A stretch of DNA of 5,729 bases from Lachnospiraceae bacterium (GTDB lineage Bacteria > Bacillota > Clostridia > Lachnospirales > Lachnospiraceae): positions 1 to 5,729 of the forward strand of contig JAGCCY010000088.1 of the NCBI GenBank assembly GCA_017651385.1, written 5' to 3'. Positions within the stretch are counted from its first letter, which is position 1. Each line of letters starts with the position of its first letter. This document shows positions 1-4,500 of the stretch, one piece after another. A program made the translations under genes and the position numbers. The notes under the pieces are model-generated. The model worked only from the letters and a program-made list of their open reading frames with translations, searched no databases and had not been told where the DNA came from.

Positions 1-518
1 ATCGAATAGATCCTGTCGTGATAAACGGAGTAGATCTTGATGGCCAGATTGTTTCCTATCCCGTATTTCTGAAGAAACATCATTGCTTCCCGATACCCGC
101 GCTTTTCGTGCATAAGGACGCCTATTTCCTGTGCCTTACGCATTGTTATCCCTTTGATCCTTGCAAGGCGTTCGGGCTGCTCTTCGATCACCTTAAATGA
201 TTCCCGTCCAAACTCAGCCACAATACGTTTTGCAAGTGTAGGACCGACTCCCCGTATAAGACCCGAACCCAGATATCGGATTATCGCCTCCTCGTCTTCC
301 GGTTCTATCGCAGTATATGTCGTAACTTTGAACTGCTTCCCGTAAATCGGATGAATGGTCCATTCTCCGCTTAGTTCAAGCATTTCGCCCTCATCGATCG
401 TAGGCATGGTCCCGACTATCGTCTCCTCATCGTCGTCCGTCATAAACCGGCACACCCTGTAACCGCTGTCCGGGCTTTTATATGTAATTTCACTGATATA
501 ACCCTTTAATATATCCAT
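1..518 (-). CDS. recD2: RecD2-type ATP-dependent DNA helicase, N-terminal part (cut by window edge)
   Basis: The minus strand is open from ATG at 518 to the window edge, giving 172 residues and no stop. The start MDILKGYISEITYKSP, the HPIYGKQFKV segment (56-65) and the run YLGSGLIRGVGPTLAKRIV (82-100) are typical of the N-terminal region of RecD2, the long SF1B 5'-3' helicase of bacteria that lack RecBC (B. subtilis YrrC). Residues 1-70 should form the small beta-barrel domain. Three helix-hairpin-helix units follow at about 82-100, 118-132 and 149-166. The Walker motifs and helicase core would lie beyond the edge, so activity cannot be judged. RecD2 proteins are usually above 700 residues. 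The start is supported by AGAGGTG at 521-527. A terminator-like hairpin sits directly upstream (537-560), leaving no room for an ordinary promoter between it and the ribosome site. Family is seen in sequence; role in repair and fork processing is family knowledge. Confidence 0.9.
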   Translation of the reverse strand, partial: MDILKGYISEITYKSPDSGYRVCRFMTDDDEETIVGTMPTIDEGEMLELSGEWTIHPIYGKQFKVTTYTAIEPEDEEAIIRYLGSGLIRGVGPTLAKRIVAEFGRESFKVIEEQPERLARIKGITMRKAQEIGVLMHEKRGYREAMMFLQKYGIGNNLAIKIYSVYHDRIYS

Positions 519-536
519 AACACCTCTTTAATGATT

Positions 537-560
537 AAAAAACGTATCTCTTGCGATACG
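537..560 (-). terminator. Terminator-like hairpin directly before recD2 ribosome site (possible attenuator)
   Basis: On the minus strand CGTATC (560-555) pairs with GATACG (548-543) around a 6-base loop and is followed by six T (542-537). The recD2 Shine-Dalgarno starts only about 10 bases later. Form is that of a weak intrinsic terminator. Because it lies between any upstream promoter and recD2, it would act as an attenuator, or as a second stop for read-through from the flagellar operon. The stem is short (6 bp), so efficiency is uncertain. Confidence 0.5.
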
Positions 561-626
561 CTCCCGCCGAGCGCGTTTGCCGCAGGCAATATGTTCCGTT
601 CGCGCGAGTGCGCATCTTTGCGGAGC
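560..626. repeat. GC-rich nested palindrome
   Basis: Three nested inverted repeats share one centre. The outer arms are GCTCCCGC (560-567) against GCGGAGC (620-626), with one bulged base. The middle arms are GCGCG (571-575) against CGCGC (601-605). The inner arms are TTGCC (577-581) against GGCAA (585-589), around the triloop GCA. The block is clearly richer in G+C than the genes around it. No coding gene is supported here. It may be a structured RNA element or a copy of a dispersed palindromic repeat; copy number cannot be seen in one window. Confidence 0.5.
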
Positions 627-676
627 TTTTTACTTTATAGGTAATTTCTCCGAAATTGCCTATAAAGTAAAAAAGC
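625..676. repeat. Long AT-rich inverted repeat (22-bp stem, 3-base loop)
   Basis: Positions 627-648 pair with 652-673 with a single G-T pair (642/658) and a 3-base loop (649-651). GC at 625-626 and 675-676 can extend the stem past a bulged A at 674. Neither strand has a T-run after the stem, so it is not itself a standard terminator. Its right arm contains the A-run that serves as the T-tract of the flagellar operon terminator on the minus strand. So long and near perfect a hairpin between genes suggests a small mobile or dispersed palindromic element, together with the GC-rich block next to it. Confidence 0.7.
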
Positions 677-706
677 CACCCCGGGGAGCGAATCGCCCGA
701 GGCGGC
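669..706 (-). terminator. Intrinsic terminator of the mreB-flagellar rod operon
   Basis: On the minus strand GCCGCCTCGGG (706-696) pairs with CCCGGGGTGGC (685-675), 11 pairs including two G-T, around a loop of about 10 bases. Six T (674-669) follow at once. It begins about 18 bases after the stop of the rod-binding gene, the usual place for an operon end. Confidence 0.85.
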
Positions 707-724
707 CCTGATAACTATGTAAGA

Positions 725-1072
725 TCAGATATCGTAGTTTCTTTTCATCTGCTCATACAGCATCTGAGCAAGTCCCAAACTGTTGGTCTCTGTTGACTTT
801 GTCGCAAACTCGGATATCAGATTATCTTTATAATAATCTTTAAGCGTGTTCATCGCTGCCGACTCACTCTTCTCCGTACCAACGGTCTTCCACATTTCCT
901 TCATGCACTGTTCAAGAAAATACGCTTCAAACTTCTTGCAGGCATCCATGAGTTCTTCATCGGTGGCCTTCGCGTAATCCCTGGAAGTGTTGACCGATGA
1001 AGCGGTTTTTGCTTCGTTAGCCGCATTGGAAACATAATCGGTATATGAATTTAACATTGAAGAAATATCCAT
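725..1072 (-). CDS. flgJ: Flagellar rod-binding protein, FlgJ N-terminal-domain type
   Basis: This 115-residue protein matches the rod-binding domain of FlgJ. The core runs from about residue 38 to 111: DACKKFEAYFLEQCMKEM (43-60) matches the family's A-x-x-FE-x-x-F-L-x-x-M helix, and YYKDNLISEFATKS (80-93) then NSLGLAQMLYEQMKR (97-111) match the C-terminal helices. In enterobacteria FlgJ binds rod subunits in the periplasm and carries a second muramidase domain. That hydrolase domain is absent here, as in many Gram-positive bacteria, so wall cutting must come from another protein. No signal peptide is visible, consistent with export by the flagellar apparatus. ATG at 1072 is preceded by GGAGAGG, and the gene begins 16 bases after flgG. 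It ends with TGA and is the last gene of the operon, followed by a strong terminator. Residues 1-35 are Ser/Asn/Ala-rich and probably flexible. Confidence 0.85.
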   Translation of the reverse strand: MDISSMLNSYTDYVSNAANEAKTASSVNTSRDYAKATDEELMDACKKFEAYFLEQCMKEMWKTVGTEKSESAAMNTLKDYYKDNLISEFATKSTETNSLGLAQMLYEQMKRNYDI

Positions 1073-1088
1073 GGATTATCCTCTCCGC

Positions 1089-1904
1089 TTATCTTAAGTT
1101 ATTCGCCTGCTGTAACATTTCATCGGATGCGGTGATCGCTTTTGCGTTTAACTCGTAAGCTCTTTGAGCCGTGATCAGGTTGACCATTTCATCAACAACC
1201 TGAACATTGGATCCTTCTATATATCCCTGTGAAACCTTAGTCTTTTCAAGTGTATTGTTGGTACTTTCATTCATCGGCGCACCGCTCGCGGCACTCTGTG
1301 TAAAGAGTCCCGAATCCGACTTCTCAAGTCCTGCGGGATTGTTGAACTGATATACACCGAATGTTATACCAAGAGACTTAGGGTTATTGGCTTCATCGGG
1401 ATAACAGAATGTACCGTCTCCGGTAACTGTTATCTTACTTGCAACATATTCATTCGAAAACGAAATGGGCTGCCCGTTCGTATCAAGAACCGGGAGACCG
1501 TCGCTCGTGGTCATCATGATCCCGCCCTGTGCATTAAGTGCCCAGTTGAAATTACCGTTACGGGTATAATAAGTATTTCCGTCCTCACCGCGAACAGCAA
1601 AGAAGCCTCTGCCCGATAATGCAAAAGCTGTGTCGCTTTCCGATGCAAGAAGTGCACCGTCTGTAAAAATGGAAGTGATCGCTGCGTTTCTGACACCTAA
1701 ACCAACCTGTGCGCCGACCGGCTTATTCTCGCCGTTTGCACTTGTTGTTTTGGTCTGGATCGTCTGATATAAAAGAGATTTAAACTGATTGACTTCTGTC
1801 TTGTAACCCGTTGTATTGACGTTAGCAAGATTGTGAGCGATAGTATCTACGTTTGTCTGTTCGGCACGCATGCCTGTTGCCGCTGTCCAAAGACTTCTTA
1901 CCAT
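1089..1904 (-). CDS. flgG: Flagellar basal-body distal rod protein FlgG (FlhP-like)
   Basis: The 271-residue product has the full FlgG plan. The start VRSLWTAATGMRAEQTNVD and IAHNLANVNTTGYK (22-35) form the N-terminal rod helix with the family's N-LANV-T-GYK motif. The middle beta domain includes DTAFALSGRGFFAV (91-104) and YYTRNGNF (112-119). The C-terminal helix begins at SQGYIEGSNVQ (225-235) and continues through LITAQRAYELNAKAIT (243-258) to DEMLQQANNLR (261-271). Length is close to E. coli FlgG. The subunit is exported by the flagellar type III apparatus and builds the distal rod joining basal body and hook. It sits after flgF/flhO (22-base gap) and before the rod-binding gene. ATG at 1904 has the strong site AAGGGAGG at 1913-1920. 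FlgG and FlgF/FlhO/FlhP are close paralogs; the ending AQRAYELNAKAI and the second place after mbl both fit FlgG/FlhP. Confidence 0.92.
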   Translation of the reverse strand: MVRSLWTAATGMRAEQTNVDTIAHNLANVNTTGYKTEVNQFKSLLYQTIQTKTTSANGENKPVGAQVGLGVRNAAITSIFTDGALLASESDTAFALSGRGFFAVRGEDGNTYYTRNGNFNWALNAQGGIMMTTSDGLPVLDTNGQPISFSNEYVASKITVTGDGTFCYPDEANNPKSLGITFGVYQFNNPAGLEKSDSGLFTQSAASGAPMNESTNNTLEKTKVSQGYIEGSNVQVVDEMVNLITAQRAYELNAKAITASDEMLQQANNLR

Positions 1905-1926
1905 TGTTAATTCCTCCCTTTAAACC

Positions 1927-2703
1927 TTATCCCAGTCTGCCGATCTGGGTAGCTGCAATTTCAAGTGTCTCGTCAATTGATCTGATAACCTTCTGGTTCG
2001 CTTCGTATTGACGCGTAATTGCAATTAAATCAACCATTTCAGTTACGATGTTAACGTTGGACATCTCAAGATATCCCGAATAAACCTTTGCGTTAGCATC
2101 TCTGAATGTAGCTCCTTCTACAGGTTTTAAGAGATTTTCTCCGTATTTCTCCAGATAATTGTAATCCTCAAAGTCGGTAAGTTTTATCGTATCCACGAGC
2201 CTTCCGTCCTGCATTATCCGTCCCATCGAATCGATCGAAGCTCCCTTTGTGGGATCGACTTTGATATGACCGTTCGAACCGACTACAAAGTCACCGTTTG
2301 CAGTAAGCAGATAACCTTCTTCATCAACGGCAAAAGAACCGTCTCGTGTATACATTGTAGAGGTTTCCCCCGACTTATTGGTAAATTCAATGGTAAAAAA
2401 ACCGTCTCCCGACAATGCAAGATCATAAGTATTGTCGGTTATTTTAAATGAGCCCTGGGAATAATCGGTGTAATTCTCACCGATCTTAACACCCGGGTTG
2501 TTCATACCTATGCGCCTCGGAATATTGGGCGCATCGGATATGTCTTTAAGCTTATATGCAAGGAGCGTATCAAAAGACTGGCTTGTGGCGCCTTCCTTTT
2601 TATATCCGATGGTGGTCGAATTGGCCAGATTATTTGTCAGCGTATCCATACGATGCTGTTCGTTTATCATTCCTGTATATGCTGTGTATAATCCTTTGAC
2701 CAT
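1927..2703 (-). CDS. flgF: Flagellar basal-body rod protein, FlgF/FlhO-like
   Basis: The 258-residue product is a second member of the FlgG/FlgF rod family. The N-terminal rod segment is VKGLYTAYTGMINEQHRMD (2-20) with LTNNLANSTTIGYKKEG (22-38). The beta domain includes YDLALSGDGFFTIEF (93-107) and MYTRDGSFAVDEEGYLLT (117-134), the usual YTRDGSF-x-x-D-x-x-G-x-L motif. The C-terminal segment is SGYLEMSNVNIVTEMVDLIA (209-228), then RQYEANQKVI (231-240). This order places it as a rod subunit next to FlgG, equivalent to B. subtilis FlhO, which lies between mbl and flhP. It should be secreted by the flagellar export apparatus without a signal peptide. ATG at 2703 has AAAGGAG at 2709-2715 with a 6-base spacer, and the mreB stop lies just upstream. 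It could equally be labelled flhO; the FlgF name rests on family similarity and not on a measured position in the rod. Confidence 0.88.
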   Translation of the reverse strand: MVKGLYTAYTGMINEQHRMDTLTNNLANSTTIGYKKEGATSQSFDTLLAYKLKDISDAPNIPRRIGMNNPGVKIGENYTDYSQGSFKITDNTYDLALSGDGFFTIEFTNKSGETSTMYTRDGSFAVDEEGYLLTANGDFVVGSNGHIKVDPTKGASIDSMGRIMQDGRLVDTIKLTDFEDYNYLEKYGENLLKPVEGATFRDANAKVYSGYLEMSNVNIVTEMVDLIAITRQYEANQKVIRSIDETLEIAATQIGRLG

Positions 2704-2708
2704 GGCTG

Positions 2709-2715
2709 CTCCTTT
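2709..2715 (-). promoter_or_regulatory. Ribosome binding site of flgF, inside the mreB-flgF gap
   Basis: AAAGGAG on the minus strand lies 6 bases before the flgF ATG and just after the mreB stop (2724-2722). With a gap of only 18 bases and no hairpin or promoter in it, the two genes must be co-transcribed. Confidence 0.8.
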
Positions 2716-2721
2716 ATATTA

Positions 2722-3717
2722 TTAATATTCGGGTCTGAAGCTTGCGTGGAATTCAACACACTTTCCGGTTCCGATCGCAACCGCCGTCATCGGGTCTTCC
2801 GCAGTAACGGTGTTGATGCCCATCTTATCGGAAATAAGTTCCTCAAGACCGTTTAATAAACTTCCGCCGCCGGTAAGCACGATACCTCTGTCCGCTATAT
2901 CTGCGGAAAGTTCGGGAGGTGTCTGCTCAAGAACCTTCTGAATGGCATCCAGGATAGCATTGCAGGGATCTTCAAGCGCATCGAGTGTCTCGGTCGAAGA
3001 AACCTTTATCGTATCGGGATGACCGTTTATAAGGTTACGGCCCTTTACATCCATGTATTCAACTTCAGGCTTTTTGAAAGCCGTTCCAATCTTGATCTTA
3101 ATATCTTCTGCGGTCCTGTCACCGATAAGAAGATTGTGTTTGATCTTCATATATCTTTGGATTGCCGCATCAAAATCATCTCCGGCAACCTTTATCGAGT
3201 TGCTCGCAACGGGAGATCCGCATGATATAACTGCAACGTCTGTGGTACCGCCGCCGATATCGACTATCATATTTCCGCAGGGTTTCGAAATATCAATACC
3301 TGCGCCGATAGCAGCTGCCAAAGGCTCTTCGATGATGATTACCTCTCTTGCTCCTGCCTGATAGGTTGCATCCTCAACCGCCTTCTTTTCAACTTCGGTA
3401 ACACCGCTTGGTACACATACCGCAATTCTGGGTTTTCTGTATGTACGATGACCGATCGCCTTCTGGATGAAATACTTCATCATTTTCTCGGTAACCGTAT
3501 AATCAGAAATAACCCCATGACGCAACGGTCTTAACGCCGTTATCGTACCCGGGGTCCTTCCCAGCATAAGCCTGGCATCCTCGCCAATAGCCATAATTTT
3601 ATTTGTATCTCTGTGGAACGCTACAACCGAGGGCTCCTTAAGTACTACGCCTTTACCACGTATATATACAAGAACGCTCGCCGTTCCGAGATCGATTCCA
3701 ATATCTGAATACTGCAT
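2722..3717 (-). CDS. mreB: MreB/Mbl family actin-like cell-shape protein
   Basis: From ATG at 3717 the product has 331 residues, close to B. subtilis Mbl (about 333) and starting in the same way, MQYSDIGIDLGTAS against MFARDIGIDLGTAN. It has all actin-fold nucleotide motifs: phosphate-1 DIGIDLGTAS (5-14), the phosphate-2 loop VDIGGGTTD (152-160), and the adenosine motif GIVLTGGGSLLNGL (278-291). EEP at 130-132 holds the likely catalytic glutamate. Family signatures LGRTPG, HGVISDYTVTE and QTPPELSADI are intact. MreB/Mbl polymers lie under the membrane and guide lateral wall synthesis. No N-terminal amphipathic extension is evident. An upstream in-frame TTG at 3744 would add nine residues, but the best ribosome site (AAAGGG, 3729-3734) lies inside that extension and fits ATG 3717 with an 11-base spacer. 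It heads an operon with three flagellar rod genes and has a sigma-28 promoter upstream. No mreC, mreD or minCD follow, which favours an Mbl-like rather than canonical mreB locus. Confidence 0.93.
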   Translation of the reverse strand: MQYSDIGIDLGTASVLVYIRGKGVVLKEPSVVAFHRDTNKIMAIGEDARLMLGRTPGTITALRPLRHGVISDYTVTEKMMKYFIQKAIGHRTYRKPRIAVCVPSGVTEVEKKAVEDATYQAGAREVIIIEEPLAAAIGAGIDISKPCGNMIVDIGGGTTDVAVISCGSPVASNSIKVAGDDFDAAIQRYMKIKHNLLIGDRTAEDIKIKIGTAFKKPEVEYMDVKGRNLINGHPDTIKVSSTETLDALEDPCNAILDAIQKVLEQTPPELSADIADRGIVLTGGGSLLNGLEELISDKMGINTVTAEDPMTAVAIGTGKCVEFHASFRPEY

Positions 3718-3766
3718 ATCTTTCAAATCCCTTTCTTTGGTCAAATATCTTCACATACCGAAATAA

Positions 3767-3794
3767 ATTATAACCGAATTGCTCTTCAAAGCAA
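3767..3794 (-). promoter_or_regulatory. Proximal sigma-A-like promoter of the mreB operon
   Basis: On the minus strand TATAAT (3772-3767) is a perfect minus-10 hexamer. TTGCTT (3794-3789) stands 16 bases upstream as a weaker minus-35 (three of six consensus bases). Transcription would begin near 3760, giving a leader of about 43 bases before ATG 3717. It would provide MreB and rod gene expression independent of the flagellar sigma factor. Assigned by consensus only. Confidence 0.55.
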
Positions 3795-3851
3795 ATAGGG
3801 AAATGAAAAATTTGGAGTAATTTAATAAACAGACAATCTGCCTTAATCTTT

Positions 3852-3878
3852 ATATCGGCATTTTGTCGTCAAACTTTA
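3852..3878 (-). promoter_or_regulatory. Flagellar sigma-28 (SigD/FliA) promoter of the mreB-rod operon
   Basis: On the minus strand TAAAGTTT (3878-3871), 11 bases, then GCCGATAT (3859-3852) match the sigma-28 consensus TAAAGTTT-N11-GCCGATAA and the B. subtilis SigD form TAAA-N15-GCCGATAT, with exact spacing. The start point would fall near 3845, leaving a leader of about 128 bases to the mreB ATG. Its direction fits only the mreB operon. Such a full match in intergenic DNA ahead of flagellar genes is unlikely by chance. Control by SigD is inferred; no sigD gene is in the window. Confidence 0.85.
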
Positions 3879-3965
3879 GGGTGAAATCGTAAAACTAGGC
3901 GATAATGCATTTTTCTTTCACTGTTTTTTTATAAACATTTAATCGCTTTCGGCGCTCAGACCGCT

Positions 3966-3971
3966 TATAAT
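3966..3971 (+). promoter_or_regulatory. Possible minus-10 box for the DtxR-family gene
   Basis: TATAAT on the plus strand is a perfect minus-10 hexamer, but no good minus-35 is seen 16-18 bases upstream (TCGCTT is the nearest candidate). A start near 3978 would give a leader of about 88 bases. The palindrome at 4009-4024 would lie inside that leader. Weak call. Confidence 0.3.
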
Positions 3972-4008
3972 TACTGGATTTTATGAACCCGATGTGATAA
4001 AGTAACAG

Positions 4009-4024
4009 ATATGATCGATCGTAT
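4009..4024. promoter_or_regulatory. 16-bp imperfect palindrome, possible operator
   Basis: ATATGATCGATCGTAT differs from its own reverse complement only at one symmetric base pair (positions 4 and 13). It lies 42 bases before the start of a DtxR-family repressor gene, so self-regulation is conceivable. It does not resemble the known DtxR box or MntR box closely, and GATCGATC may owe something to chance. Confidence 0.25.
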
Positions 4025-4065
4025 TTAATTTATATCGTTTTTACAAATATATCGGGAGGACAATC

Positions 4066-4437
4066 ATGCAGGAATCCGGAGAAATGTATCTTGAAACAAT
4101 ACTGGTCTTATCTGAGAAAAAGGCAAATGTCCGTTCAATAGACATCGCCGATTACAGAAATTTTTCAAAGCCTTCGGTGAGCAGGGCTGTCGGCAAATTA
4201 AAATCCGAAAACTATATCAATGTCGATAAAGACGGTTATATCACTCTTACAAAAGCGGGACTTGAGATCGCAAACAAAATATATGAAAGACATCAGGTGC
4301 TTTCAAAACTCCTTATAGATCTTGGTGTAAGCGAGCAGACCGCGATCGATGACGCATGCAAGATAGAACATGATATAAGCGACGAAACCTTCAATATCAT
4401 CAAAAAGAGGATCAAAGCCGGTAAACCTCACAAATAA
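4066..4437 (+). CDS. DtxR/MntR-family metal-dependent transcriptional regulator, iron-type ligands
   Basis: The 123-residue protein has an N-terminal winged helix (about 1-62), with recognition helix near SKPSVSRAVGKLKSENYI (34-51) and wing YITLTKAG (58-65). A helical metal-binding and dimerisation domain (about 65-120) follows. GEMYLETI (5-12) and DDACKIEHDISDE (95-107) match DtxR TTEMYLRTI and DEACRWEHVMSDE. This gives ligands M7, C98, E101 and H102, equal to the primary DtxR site M10, C102, E105, H106. B. subtilis MntR has Asp and Glu where M7 and C98 stand, so iron is more likely than manganese. H76 matches the ancillary-site His79 of DtxR, but the Glu83 and His98 equivalents are S80 and I94. 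The C-terminal SH3-like domain of DtxR is absent and the protein is even shorter than MntR (142). ATG 4066 follows GGGAGGA (4054-4060). It stands alone, divergent from mreB and convergent with uvrA. Its targets are not visible. Confidence 0.88.
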   Translation: MQESGEMYLETILVLSEKKANVRSIDIADYRNFSKPSVSRAVGKLKSENYINVDKDGYITLTKAGLEIANKIYERHQVLSKLLIDLGVSEQTAIDDACKIEHDISDETFNIIKKRIKAGKPHK

Positions 4438-4447
4438 GCGGCAGGAT

Positions 4448-4494
4448 AAAAAATGATCCCGGCAGTTTTAATCACTGCCGGGATTTATTTTATT
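4448..4494. terminator. Bidirectional intrinsic terminator between DtxR-family gene and uvrA
   Basis: An 11-bp perfect stem, 4456-4466 (ATCCCGGCAGT) with 4474-4484, encloses a 7-base loop. On the plus strand TTATTTTATT follows the stem; on the minus strand six T follow after CA (4453-4448). It therefore serves both the plus-strand regulator gene, which ends at 4437, and uvrA, which ends at 4501 on the other strand. Confidence 0.92.
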
Positions 4495-4500
4495 CATAGC

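Larger units (their letters stand above)
3745..4065. other. Divergent control region between mreB operon and metalloregulator gene
   Basis: No gene is supported in these 321 bases. They are AT-rich and carry two minus-strand promoters for the mreB operon (3852-3878 and 3767-3794), a possible plus-strand minus-10 box (3966-3971), a 16-bp imperfect palindrome (4009-4024), and the ribosome site of the plus-strand gene. A small inverted repeat, TTGCT and AGCAA around TTGAAG (3779-3794 on the minus strand), overlaps the minus-35 element of the proximal promoter. Confidence 0.7.

Noticed and set aside
535..615. A 26-codon minus-strand frame (ATG at 615, TAA in the T-tract at 537-535) inside the GC-rich palindrome, possibly a leader peptide for recD2.
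   Set aside because: It has no Shine-Dalgarno sequence (only CGCAAAG upstream), its arginine-rich content follows from the GC-rich palindrome, and there is no run of one regulatory amino acid.
3053..3361. Plus-strand open frame of 102 codons inside mreB (also a 68-codon one at 3019-3225).
   Set aside because: Antisense to a strongly conserved mreB gene, with no ribosome site or recognisable protein; a shadow of the real gene.
3897..3905. GGCGATAAT on the plus strand, resembling a sigma-28 minus-10 facing the DtxR-family gene.
   Set aside because: No TAAA-type minus-35 lies 14-16 bases upstream (only GGGT-like sequence), so it is taken as chance next to the true site on the other strand.
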